This document shows positions 44,435-55,857 of a DNA stretch of 64,000 bases, one piece after another. Below the pieces are notes generated by a model, which worked only from the letters and a program-made list of their open reading frames with translations, was not told the DNA's origin and made no database searches. Position numbers and translations under genes: made by a program. Position 1 is the first letter of the stretch, and the number at the start of each line of letters is the position of its first letter. This DNA is from Mesostigma viride (taxonomy: Eukaryota; Streptophyta; Mesostigmatophyceae; Mesostigmatales; Mesostigmataceae): positions 2,247,577 to 2,311,576 of the forward strand of contig RPFO01000102.1 in assembly GCA_009746045.1 (NCBI GenBank), written 5' to 3'.

Positions 44435-44622
44435 GTGGTAGAGGTACCACCGCACGTCCAAGTAGGGACAGGTACAGGTGAGGTCATGGAGAGACCTACG
44501 GAAGGCTCCCCACGATCCAGAGACCAGGGCCGCAGAGATTCATCAGATGATGACAGTCCAGACTCCAGGGTGGAACAAGGGGGAGACGGGCGCAGCCAGG
44601 AAATGCTCCAGGGGGGTTTCCA

Positions 44623-44681
<59 letters not shown>

Positions 44682-44880
44682 GGCAGCAACCGCAGCAGCA
44701 GTACACGCCCGGCAGTTCACGACTCAGCACCAGCAGCCGCGGCCGCCAGCGATGAGTTCTACCAAGGGCGTGCTGCGCGCGGTCAATGAGATCGAGGCTC
44801 ACCGACTAGCCTCCGGACAGCGTGCGACCTTTGAGTCACCAGCAGTGGCCGGTTACGAGTTTGCCGCTGGGAAGTATACT
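44435..44880 (+). pseudogene. Gypsy-like Gag remnant with poly-Gln tract
   Basis: The frame from 44435 is acidic and Ser/Asp-rich, then runs through a (CAG)n tract (44621-44680) read as poly-Gln and stops at 44753-44755. An overlapping frame (44752 on) encodes VLRAVNEIEAHRLASGQ and further Gag-like sequence until an AT-rich insertion near 44876-44940. No zinc knuckle survives. Confidence 0.5.
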
Positions 44881-45057
44881 CTAATATATATTATTATATT
44901 AGTATATTTAACTAATAATTATATTTTTATAATATGTTCATTCCGGTGCGCTTTTCCAGTCCTAGTGGCTGGCCACCTTAGCCATTCTGAGAATGCCCAC
45001 CTGTGTACCTAGGGCAAGGGGGGGTGTCTGTTTTGCCCCACATCTGTACCAAATACC

Positions 45058-45163
45058 AAGGGTGCATTGGTCCTGCACAGTAGCAGGTCACCCTGTTATC
45101 ATGATGTCAGTAGTACGAAGGGTGCATTGGTCCTGCACAGTAGCAGGTCACCCTGTTATCATG
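45058..45163 (+). repeat. 60-bp period duplication
   Basis: Two copies of a 46-bp segment starting AAGGGTGCATTGG and ending TTATCATG (45058-45103 and 45118-45163), separated by 14 bases. Confidence 0.9.
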
Positions 45164-45214
45164 CGGGTACCGTTGGCGGTAATGGGATATTTTATATGAG
45201 AATGTAATAATATA

Positions 45215-45565
45215 TTCAGACACGGCCAACCAACCGTCATGGATGTCAAGTTTTTGGTCGACACAGGCGCTTCCACGTCCTTCATCAACGCGGCACTGGT
45301 GCGCTGGCTGGGCCTGACACCCAGCCCCCACACTGTATGGACGGCCGTGCATCTGACCCACTCGGATGGTCGCCAACCCCAATCGCCCGGTCTGGCAGAT
45401 ATCAAAGGTGTGCTGCAAGGCACCCCGTTTGACCTGGCTGCGACCATCGCACCGCTGGGCGCAGCGGACATCATCATTGGGCTCGACTTTGGACGCGCAG
45501 GATGTGGACATTCGCGTGCGCCGGCGAGTGGTTTGTTTTCCCGATGGTTCCTTTTGGTGCCCTGA
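45215..45565 (+). CDS. Retropepsin-like aspartic protease (gypsy remnant)
   Basis: The frame carries MDVKFLVDTGASTSFINAAL, with the canonical D-T-G-A active site, and about 70 residues later DIIIGLDFGR, the I-I-G-x-D-F element that closes the retropepsin fold. Together they make one protease monomer, which acts as a dimer to cleave Gag-Pol. ATG at 45239 may be internal, since the frame is open just upstream. It loses similarity after 45520. The intact D-T-G here contrasts with D-T-Q in the copia element. Confidence 0.75.
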   Translation, partial: FRHGQPTVMDVKFLVDTGASTSFINAALVRWLGLTPSPHTVWTAVHLTHSDGRQPQSPGLADIKGVLQGTPFDLAATIAPLGAADIIIGLDFGRAGCGHSRAPASGLFSRWFLLVP

Positions 45566-48500
45566 CAGCGAGTATAGGGCACATAGCATTACACACGAGC
45601 GCCCGGCGGTCCAGCATCCTTGACTCCTTGGCAGTAATTGGACGATCGCGTGGACGCGTCGTCCCCGGGGGAAGGGGAGGGGTCGCAGGGCGTATGAAAC
45701 CAGATGGCTACTAATAATATACCATATACTTCTTTACTATTCCTACCTTTTATATACTATGTACTTGTACTGGTCCACTACACTTCTTTATGATACCATA
45801 CTCTTCTTAATTATATTTAGCTCCTGTATGATCGGCACGGTTCGGCTTTGGATCGAGCCGGCCATCTATGTAGGAATCCACCGCAGCCGCGCGTGGATCC
45901 GACGACCCTTCTACTGCCATGCCAGGGATCCATGCGCATGCAGCCGCGCGTGGATCCGACGACCCTTCTACTGCCATGCCAGGGATCGATGCGCCAGCGT
46001 GCGGATATTATATACTTTCGATATTCTCTATTTTCTATATAATATATTTTCTCCATGCTATATTCTCTGTGGGATAATCTGCAAGTGGTGGTGGGCTTGA
46101 ACGGGTCGTCCCGAAGAGGACCACGTCAGGCACTCAGCACCGCATGGCACATGGTCCTGGCCTTTTGGACATGGGCTCACCGGATGCTTGATGATTCTAC
46201 TACTAAGGCGTCCGTACCGAGGCATCTCCGCGCGGGATGCCGGATTCGGCAGCGAGTGCCAGCGACCCCAGGCTACGGCCTGACTGCACGTCGCGTCCCG
46301 CGTGACCAACGGACGCGGAGTCCCATGGCATGCGGCCAAGTATTATTATAGGGAGCCTTCCGGCTGGCGGCTATGAGTCACGGCTCCCTGACTTCCTGGC
46401 GCGTGAGGGACGTGCATGGCTTCTCGTGCAACCGCACGTGATTAATTTCAATAGTGCGGCACGGTGCATGGAGACGGCACGGTGCATGGAGGCTGTTGCA
46501 ACCCCGATGCGACTGGGCGATCAGGCATGGTGGAGCCTGTATTGAATCGTGGTCGGCCGGCAAACAGATGTACAGCACCTTGTTGAATTGTCGGTAGCCA
46601 ACCAATTGGCTACTCCGGCATTGAGTCGACGCCTAGCTGGGTCAGGGCACTCCCGGGCTCGAGTACCCGTGCATGCAGGGCGCGCCCGCGTCCGCCGAGA
46701 CTGTCGGGAGTAAGGGCCCCCGGGGCTGCAAGCATATGCGGCAGTTGCATGGCGACAGCACGTACTGCCGGCAGTAGTGGTGGATGACCCAGCCGGTCGT
46801 GGTTGCACTGGTTGCACTGGTGCCGGTCGTGGTTGCATCAGAAGCCGGTGGCAGTGTCCGGTCATTGTCTCACCGCCTCAACAGTGCGCGTGCATGGTGC
46901 CGATGTCACATGATGTGGCGCTGTCGCCCCGCAGACTGCCGGTGTCGGAGTAACACCCGGTATCGCTGCATAGGGCCGGTACATCCGCTCTGCGCGGACC
47001 CGGCGCTGATGCGCGCTGAGCCATATGGCAGAGCACTGAGGTACATGGGACGTGCGGGATCTGGCCGTCGAGGGCGAGTCACGGGGACTGTAGTAACGGC
47101 GACCCGAGACTGAGAGGCAGGCAGGATCGAGCTGCTGGGGTCTGAGCACCTAGTCACTGCCCGCGACCCTGTGCATGGCTATCATCGCGCAGTGATCGCG
47201 TCCCTCCTGTGGGCTGAGCCCGGTAGGGAGTTGTTCCTTGCACCACTGGTGGAGGCCGATCGAGCGTGAGTTGCAAGTGGCTCGTGTCCGCGCGCCTATG
47301 AGGTTGCATGGATGAGGGACTCAGAGCATGGCGTTCCTTGTGCATGGCGGGCGGGCTGTGTGGGCGGCAAAATGTACTATACCCCATGGCCATGCACTGG
47401 TACAGGGGTGATGAGAGGCCTTCAAGCTTCGAGTGGGGGATGTGGCAATGCGCGGTGGGGACTGCATACATACATAGGGGCGTGTTTCTGCTGCGGGAAT
47501 CGGGATCCTGGGCAAGACAGCCAAGTGGGGTGGACAGGCGGTGATCGGTCGTGCCCGGGATTGACCCCGGCCCACGAGATCTCGCTGTATGTGCTTGAGC
47601 ACCGGTGTGCTGGGCGCGATCGAGCCCGAGGAGCCCTTGTTTGGGATTGTGTGGGATGATTCGGCCCTACTCCATGAGCAGCACGGTGTCTTGCAGGGGC
47701 AACGTTACTGATACGACAGTTCCTGCAATTAAGGCGTGTCACTCCCCGACATGCCTATAAGTGCGGGCACTGCGGGCGCTATGCAGTTCACGTCGGCGGC
47801 CTGGAGCATCACCATGCATATGGGCCTGCGCCAACATCAACCGTACTCTTGCGGTGCAAGTGTCACGGAGGGCGTGACTGCGAGCTGAGTAGTTTTCCCC
47901 CGCTTGCGGTGGAGTTCAGGCACCTTGGTGCAGCAGTAAGGAATGTGGGGAGTCACCGGCGACTGCTTCGGTCTAGGCACGGCGGCCGGAGTGGTGTTGT
48001 GCCTAACTTACTGCAGATTCGTGGAGGAGTCGGCAAGGCGCACTCTAGTGGACACACTAGGGCCTTGCGGGCACCTGCATGCGTTCGCAGGTGCAGGGGA
48101 GGCGCACTCTAGCGGCCACGCTAGGGCTGAACCCCCGCTATACAGCCACTCCAGCGGCGGCCAGGGACGGCCACGTTCCATGGTCGGTTGGCTCACGGCG
48201 CGCCTGTATTTGAGAGGACGCGTACAACTGTCGGTAGTGAGGCGATCAGATCAGATTCTTCTGGTGCACGCCCTCGCTTCTAAGCATGGGGCCTGCACTG
48301 CATGCTGTGCCTCACCGTCGTCGACGCTAGTAGTACTTCTTAATCGTCATGTGATTACGCGCATCAGTCGCGCTGTAAGGCTGGGTTTCGGCTGGACGGG
48401 ATACATGACTGGCCAACTCGTCGACCGGATCATCAAGTTGTATGCATGAAAAATATTCCCTCCTGCTGACAGTCCCGATTGGCTATATAAAGAGTTGCCC

Positions 48501-48963
48501 TTGCGTGGCAAGTCTGGGGGGACCTGGTTTCACTGGCCCGTTGGTGCACAAGGGCTGGGCCGGACATAGTACCCCTATGGTCAACAAGTTTCATCAAGTT
48601 TGAGGCTGCTCAGGACCTCAGGACTGGTTGAGTGGGATTACATGGACTGTGCATTATTATGTGGATGGGATAGGGCACGCGGTGGCGTCCCCTAAGGTGG
48701 CTCCAGTGGATCGGCGCGCCAACAACGGCGGTCGCCGAGATGGTTGTGAGAGTTTTATGACGGATAGCGGAATGATCCTGTCATCCTGTTTCATGCTACT
48801 ACGTCAGGGTTGGTCCTGTGTATCAACCTCTAGAGGAACTGGTATTACTAACCCGCGGGTGAACCGGGGTTGGGACATAGTACTCTTATAGTAGTGTAGC
48901 ATACTTGTTTCTTTTCCCACTCTTGTACGGTAGGGACTACCGACCCCCGTGGGGGGGGAGGAG
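45566..48963 (+). other. Degenerate internal region, no domain recognised
   Basis: There are many short frames but no readable RT or integrase motif. A 57-bp period duplication (45884-45990, with CAGCCGCGCGTGGATCC) is present. A pair of GGCGCACTCTAG units lies at 48038-48125, with a GCACCTGCATGCGTTCGCAGGTGC-type hairpin between them (two arms of ACCTGC/GCAGGT around 48074-48095). Confidence 0.4.
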
Positions 48964-49627
48964 TGTTGCGTGCCGGCCCTTTAGGACGGACGCAACAATG
49001 GAATAAATTATATACTTTGGCTTGTTGTCATAGTCCGTAGGACTTTGGGACTTATTTCGGGACTTAATTTGGGAATCGTCCCTTAGTCAGGACTTTTGTA
49101 TGGAACTATGATAGTTTGTGTGATTCGGGCCAGTTATTTTGGGCCTAGGTTGTTGTATGCGATCTTCTAGGGGCCGGTGCAGTCGCGCCGCGCTGCGTAC
49201 TTTATAGCTGGTTGAGATATTGTACTCATGCGTGGATTCTGTAGGCGAGGGTCGATGTCGACCCGAGATCTTGTGTGGACTGCCTGCTTGGGAAGGTCGG
49301 CGCCATGTCGGCGCCCTTTGCCAGCTTAGTGGCAGACCTAGGTGAAATTGGTCCGAGGACGAGAGTCTCGTCCTCTTGGTTTAATGACGAATGTTAAGTG
49401 CGATAAAGCCGACACATTAAATCTGGGGCAACTATCCATTTGTAATTGGTCTTGCTAGCCATTATAAGTGTGTAACAATTAGCTTGGCGTCAAGCCGCGA
49501 TGCCAGATATATCACGACCTGGGTCGTGAAGCGCAATCTGCATTAGGCCACCTTGATTATTCCTAATTCCGGCATGGAGGATCTTTCGCTACGTCACTCA
49601 GGCTAGGGACCTGGGTTGGCACGTAAC
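48964..49627 (+). repeat. Gypsy-like 3' LTR, 664 bp
   Basis: It begins TGTTGCGTGCC directly after a polypurine run and ends GGCACGTAACA; the termini are inverted repeats with one mismatch and obey the TG...CA rule. Related to the split LTR at 36846-38540. Confidence 0.8.
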
Positions 49628-49639
49628 AGATAGCTTAGA

Positions 49640-49745
49640 GTTAGGTTAGTTCGATTACGCGGCTTCCTCCACCTCCACCCATCAAGGAATATGTGCTACA
49701 TGACCTCCCAACGGAGGCATGTTATAATTTAATTTAATTTAATCC
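49640..49745 (+). mobile_element. Retroelement 3' end with CAAC hairpin and TTTAA tail
   Basis: The short segment contains CCTCC-CAAC-GGAGG (49704-49717) followed by a (TTTAA)n tail. It resembles the 38220-38285 end of the ORF1-only element, including GTGCTACAT/GTGTTACAT just before the hairpin. The 5' part is missing. Confidence 0.6.
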
Positions 49746-49929
49746 GCGGCATCTCTAAATGCGTTCCAAGCCCACCTGTGGGCTCTGGACCATGGCCGGG
49801 GCAGCCTTACTGCATCCGCCATGCTTTTGCTATGCCGAAGCTTTATTGCACCTACAGTTGCGCCTGCACCATGATGCGGATAGGGCGCTCTGTGGCCTGC
49901 CCACTTCATTGAGGCAGTGAGAGAAGCTA

Positions 49930-50030
49930 GGGCGCCCTACCTCCTTCTCCGTCATTATGTATAGGGGTTTAAGGCTCCTTCATTGGTACCCACGTGACGC
50001 AGTCTACGTGATAATTAAATAATTAATGCT
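49930..50030 (+). mobile_element. LINE-A-like 3' end
   Basis: CACGTGACGCAGTCTACGTG (49991-50010) followed by an ATAATTAAATAATTAAT tail resembles the family A hairpin and tail. There is no coding part. Confidence 0.5.
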
Positions 50031-50132
50031 ACGTGATAAAGGAAAATGAAAATTTACACAAACAAATCAAAAGGAAAATGAGAATTTACACAAACATCAA
50101 TAGTCTGTATAGCAAGACAGGACAATTAATTA

Positions 50133-50520
50133 ATTATCTTATTAATTAATAGACACGTGGCTGCGTCACATGAGCATAAGTCCTCAGTGGTCCCACTGAG
50201 GACTTCTGCTCACGTGACGCAGCCATGTGACGCAGCCCGAGGGGAACATGGGATGGAATGGATGATGTAAGCTATCTAGGTCCTAGTTACAGGGTTGCGG
50301 GCACCGTGCGGCCCGAATCGCAATGAATGCCATACGCGGTCATGTGCACGCGGAGCCCCCACAGACTTGGGGGTGGTCTCCTTCATCACCACTTGCCATC
50401 TATCCTTGCGTACCATCTGCCTTCATATTACAGACAAACCAGGAGGCTGCCCGGGTGTGAGCCCGTCACGTCTAGTGTAGCACATGTCCATGCCGAGTCT
50501 ATCACAAAAAGTCCACGCTA
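50133..50520 (-). mobile_element. LINE family A 3' fragment with duplicated hairpin end
   Basis: On the minus strand it carries the last part of ORF2, then ATTCCATCCCATG, the terminal hairpin region and a TTAA tail. The hairpin region occurs twice in opposite orientation (50153-50189 and 50191-50228), making a near-perfect palindrome of about 75 bases. Confidence 0.75.
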
Positions 50521-50797
50521 GACAGGATATCAACTGATAATGGCTTTCTAGACGTCCTAGAGGGCCAGAAGTATAATTTATGTACATAGCAACGCGCGCA
50601 CTGGGTTCAACAAGCTAAGCTCCACCCTACCTATAATTTCTTTGAAAATACCAGCCGATCAGAGATGTCGGGAATATAGAGCGCGTCCAGGCGGATCAGG
50701 AATTATGGAATTCAGCCAACTAAGCCAAGTGATCAGGCCTTATATGGCTAAAAGCCAAATAGTGGCCAAGATACCAGTTAGTGCGCGTCATATTCTG

Positions 50798-53700
50798 TCA
50801 TGTGGCTGACTTGCTCCGGCTCTCTCTTCTTTCAAGGTAAATTTTCTCCTTCCGCGGCTCTTGCTGCTGGTTTGCCCTCTGCTCATGCAGACGTTCTGCA
50901 ATATAGATCGATGCGCATGTTTACAATGGAAGCCACACAGACAATAGCTAATAAGGGAAAAAAAAAGAAATGTCCACAAGCCAATACAAGTATTTGCTGT
51001 CAAGGCCGCGAGCAACCCTGACCACACAGGCTTAAGTGACAGACGCAACTCCAAGTTCCACCCCCGCCACCCCCCAGGAAGCTACTGCATGTATTTGTCA
51101 GGTTCCCTCCGTGCCCTCATGCAGGAATGGTGTGCTGAATGAGAAGCACACTGACATGTGTGAATGTTTGCGGGGAAACGTGGTTGTACTGAGGACCATT
51201 GGGCATAAGGTAGCCTAACAATCCTCGGCAGCATTAGCAAAAATCTCCGTAAAACCATTCTTTCGCCGAGAGAGTTATGACCTGTTGAGGGTTTGGAATC
51301 CGTTGAGGTACAATACCAAGGGAAGCTTCCTTCTTGCTGCAGAATCAAAGTGAACATTACCAGGGAACTTCAGTGATGGTATCAAACAATCTCAGACTGT
51401 ATTGAGCATGAACGCTAGCCCGGCCTGCTGGTGGCAAAAAAAGAATAAAGACCAGCTGAGTACCTCATTCACATGCGAGCCGGTTTAGGGCCGGCCTGAC
51501 TCAGTTTCAGGTGCTACCGTCCTAAGCACCCCTCTGGTGGGCTAAAGCCTTAAGCGCAACACCCAAATGCACGATCCGCATTGTGTTATCAACAGACTAC
51601 GAACAAAGCCATGCAGGACGATAGACATGCAGGCCAAACTATGCAATGCCGGCAGGCCAGGATGGCAAATACGGCGTACCATTCGAATAAAGTACGTTAA
51701 ACCGCGTACTTTATGCCGCGGATAAAATACGAGTATTTTATGAAAAATAGACGACTTAACCCTTCACATTTTTGGGGGGTACCAGGCTTCCAGCGGGCAG
51801 CACGGCGCCTAGGTTCTTTGGTGCGGCGTTTACTCCCCGTCCGCAGATTTTTACTACAGAACTTGATGTGAACAGCTTGAAGTTTCTGCCATCAAACGAA
51901 AGCCTTGCAAAATGTTCGCCTTGGGCCTAGGAATTAGTTGGCTTGAAAAGTTGGGTGCAAGGTGCACGGGCTACTGTACTTGCGGAAGTGGCCATGGCGA
52001 AATTAGCAACATAGGGCGAGAGAAATGCAAACCAAATGCTCGAATGTTAAGGACGATGAGTCAATGATGTTGGATTGTGGCGAAGAGCAGCTGGTTCATA
52101 GTTTCTTTGCTTTCTTTTGATGCCATCGGCATGGGGGGGAGTATGCATTTTTCGGTCACGCGGAATGAAATAGAATTCATGATAGCGGCAGTAAATGCGC
52201 GGTTCTGGGGGTGGTTCTGACCGTGAAGGAGGCATTAATGTTGATAGCATCGGATTCTAAACAGAACAGGTGCTTTGTAGCAAAATAACGGCCATTTTCG
52301 GGAAGTAATTATTGAGGCGTGCACAGTTCGTGCCTGACATTTTCATCATAGAAGAACGGCCGTTGTTGCTCGCCTGGGCGAGAGATTTACGATGTCAAGG
52401 TATAGATTTGTGGTGTCAGAACGTGATCTGCTTCCAGTGCTTTCCTCTACAGCGTGTTGTTTGAAGTCTTTTGCGTTCTCTTAGTAGGGCGTTCTTGTTG
52501 TGTGAGAGTGCCGCACCCTTTCTTCGCAGCGGCATCACAGCGCTCAGAAGCTGAGTGGCCGCCAACGGTTTCTTTACATATTATCGTGCAGGAAAAGAAA
52601 TGCTTTGCTGATTATCATGTTGGGGTACTGCAATTATGTGACTGCATGTAGATAGCTGCCACTATTGGCTTATTTGAGCACTTCCTTGTTATGATGATGT
52701 GACAAGACTACAGTGTGCTTAGCCAACCATGGTTGACATGGTTGACTGCATGTAAGCCATGTATACATGTACCATGAAACTACTTACTAATTACTATCAA
52801 TGCATGCGTTTTCCTCGTGGATGCATGCCCTAAAACCCTTAGAAATGCAGTAGCGTATTTTATCCGTATTGTATATCAGTATTTTATCCATATTTTATCC
52901 GTATTTTAACCCCCTCACGTATTTTACCATATTTAACGCCCAAAATAAAATACCCGTACACGTATTTGCCAACCTGGCCGGCAAGTGATGAACCAAATCT
53001 GCCAGCAAGAAAACTGTGCAGCATACATGGAGCAACGGGACTGATAAGGCACTTTTAGGCCAGATACAGTCAGGCACACACAAATTCAACATATTGAGTG
53101 GAAACTAACCAGTCAACGCACCTTCTGCCTCCATCTTTTCGTCATACTCCTTCCGTGAGGCGGGATCACTCAGCATCTCATAGGCTGCAGACGCAACACA
53201 TGGTGTGTGCGGTCGCCAAAGACCATGTCAAACCCAACAGGGAGGCAGAGCTATAGGTCAAGAAGGTCAATCTGGGGTTAAAAAAAAAAAATGAACAACC
53301 TGTTTGCCAGTTGCTGGTTTATCGCGTTTATCCGCCAGAATGATGTCAGCCCAAACATAAGATGAGTCCACCTATACCATAATCAACAAGGGTAACTTAC
53401 CTTTGTACATCCGCCTATTGGTACTGTGCACTACTAAGGGCTATATGCCGTGTGGCATTCTCAGCTAGCGTAATTTGCCGCAAGTGATGCTGTTACAAGC
53501 AAAGTAAGTTGGATGCCATAGTGCGCTACCGATGTTTTCACAGAATGCTCCCCAAAGTGCACAGTAACTGGCTATTTGCCAGCATGCCAAGTTCCTGTCG
53601 ATCCCCTGTCTTTGATCAGCAGACTCAAGGGTGAGTCTTGATGCAGCAGTTGTGTGCTACTAGTAGATAGTACAAAGTACGCAGGCAAAACTTTCTCTAG

Positions 53701-55247
53701 TTTCCGGCCTCACCTTCTCTGAGTGCCATGAACTCCTTGTTTGCTGTGGGCCGCTTGTTCACGTCAGGGTGGTATACCTTGGTAAGACTGTGTGCATAGA
53801 GACATGACAACCAAGACCATATCACCACAAGCAGACCTGGGGTTGTAAGTGTAAGAGCCAATAAGAAACCAGGATACCTACTCTAACACAGGCGCAGTCT
53901 TTTGCAGTTATCGATCTTCAAGCTGCTTTGAGCAGGTGAGGAGGTATAGGAAGCAGGGGGCCTAAGAGACCTCAGCAGTAATTGGGGGACAGTGGCTCAT
54001 AGAGGTTTGATTAAGATCATTTGGGCGGGTGGTTGGAGGATAGTTATCCACAGCAAAAAGGGCCTCTGGGCCTGCAGCTGCGGAGTTGTTAGTAGAAGGA
54101 ATGAAGGTAGAAAAATGGGGTGTGTGGAAGAATGTAGACATATAAAGCTCAGGAAGATAGGGACTTTATTTGCGCAACCTGTGCAAAAAATCTGGGCAGC
54201 GCTCTTGGTATCATTAGCTTCGCAAGGCAATGACCCCTTTAGGGGTAGGGTTAATCCCAATCATGTTGAGGGTTAACTTGGGAGCACACCTGCGGTAGGC
54301 CTTTGTTACATCTCCTTGAGTTGCCTGGGCCCGCTTCAACCCGAGGATCTGCAAGATAGGAATATCATTGGCATTCAAAAAGTAAAACCCACCATTGGCA
54401 TCAATACACATGGAGAAAATGAGGATTAAATGAGGTAATATCACCTAGGCAAGAAGGCTTGGTTGGATCATAGACTGTCATTTGAAATCAAGCTATCGAA
54501 CTAACTTGCTTAATCATATACTGGTTCTCAGCTTCACTTATCAGCCTATGCATGGAGGCTACATGACCATGTTGTAGAGATTGATGCCCAATCAGCATAT
54601 TATACTGTAAGTAAATCTAACGGGGTTAGCGTTGGCCGAAATACAAGTGTACAAGGGGCGCCCGAAAGCCCTAAGCATGGCAATTATCGACCGAAGTTCA
54701 ATACTTCCTACGACTTTTGCCACAGCAGGTATGCCTACTCCCCGAGCACCGCGCGTATTATAAGGACATTCCACCCTTGTTCAACAACATGCCTCTTGCT
54801 GTTGCTTTCTCAGCTTCGATTAATTCCTCCCGGCCTTAGAGCTAGTTCCGGCCATGCCCTGTTGTATTCTATCCCAATAGCTAGTACAGACCATAGCCCC
54901 AGACATGTACAGCTCCGCGGTCACAAGTTTCGCGCTTCAGTATAGTGATATTTAAGTTAAACCTCTGTTCTACGATATTCATGGGACATGCACGAAGCTA
55001 TATATATTCCACATATACATACATGAGTATTCACTATTCAGGCTAAATTCTAAAACAAGTGAACTGGACGGCGTGCAGTATGTAAACTGCCTACCTCGTA
55101 GTAGTTTTTTCCTGAAAAGCAATGCACGTCGCCTTGCCCAAATGCGTCAGACCACCTTTCGGGTATAAGTTTGGGCTTAATATCCTCCACGAGGAAGAAG
55201 CCAAGGGCAGTAATAATTACTGCGAAAAACCAAACGCTAGCGGACAT
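50798..55247 (-). CDS. Small ER-anchored J-domain (DnaJ/HSP40) protein
   Basis: Five exons on the minus strand: 55247-55095 (ATG), 54348-54290, 53787-53714, 53184-53122 and 50895-50798 (TGA). They total 447 nt, or 148 codons, with matching phases (0, 2, 1, 1) at every junction. The N-terminus has a hydrophobic segment, WFFAVIITALGFFLV, likely a signal anchor. The J domain follows, split across exons: NYYE, ILGLKRAQATQGDVTKAYR, then VYHPDVNK with the catalytic His-Pro-Asp, then AYEMLSDPASRKEYDEKM. The tail is basic and Gln/Glu-rich, without an ER retrieval signal. J domains stimulate HSP70 ATPase; topology decides whether the partner is lumenal BiP or cytosolic HSP70. Intron 4 (2.2 kb) holds a hAT element. 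Exons were found by eye; the HPD and phase agreement make the model strong. Confidence 0.88.
51657..52977. mobile_element. hAT-type DNA transposon, non-autonomous (copy 2)
   Basis: It begins CCAGGATGGCAAATACG and ends with the complement of CCAGGTTGGCAAATACG, inverted termini with one mismatch in 17. The flanking octamers CCGGCAGG (51649-51656) and CCGGCAAG (52978-52985) match at 7 of 8, as for an 8-bp hAT target duplication. The inner ends are rich in GTATTTTATCC words. No transposase is recognised. It lies within intron 4 of the J-protein gene. Confidence 0.8.
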
Positions 55248-55857
55248 CCTGGCAGAAAATTGTATCGATCGCAGCGCTTTCAGCCGGAAGAGAAATGTAT
55301 GCAGTAAAAAGACCCAGCGTGTTACAAAGACTGCACACTATAGCTTATACTGAACATGCAGGTAGGTATATAATCACGTGTTCCTGCCCAATAATTACCT
55401 TGGACGTTGTTCCCTCAATCAATCACGGACCACAGCTGGCATCTCACGAGATTACTTGGAAGACGTGGCAACTGGCAAGGGTCTGGCGTGCTAAACTCGT
55501 GGCGCAAAATCCTCGAGACTGCCAGGCGCCCGCACACATGTAATGGTTGACAGAAGGGGCCAAGGGGGCCACGGGCCACGGTAATCAGCCAATCACCACT
55601 CACCAGCGACTACCTAATCCTTCCTTCCCTACCCTATAAACCGAGCAACGGTCACGGCAAATTCGCCATTCGCACCTACTAAATTCTTGGAGTTGGGATA
55701 TGAAAAATGTATCGTGACGGGATTCAACTTATTCTGGGCCTATTTGACGGGGTTTCGTGCTGCCCTGCCTGCCCATGTGCGGCGTGGGACACAACAACAA
55801 CGACAACAACAACTTGACGGGAAGGGACATACACCCTCCGCATTGGTAGTTTTAATT

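Larger units (their letters stand above)
44400..49627 (+). mobile_element. Decayed gypsy-like LTR element, plus orientation
   Basis: It holds a Gag remnant (44435-44880), an aspartic protease (45215-45565), a long degenerate stretch, a polypurine tract (GTGGGGGGGGAGGAG, 48949-48963) and a 3' LTR (48964-49627). The stretch just before the LTR (48520-48890) shares short blocks with 38560-38760 of the minus element. No RT or integrase motif could be read, and no 5' LTR was found. Confidence 0.6.
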
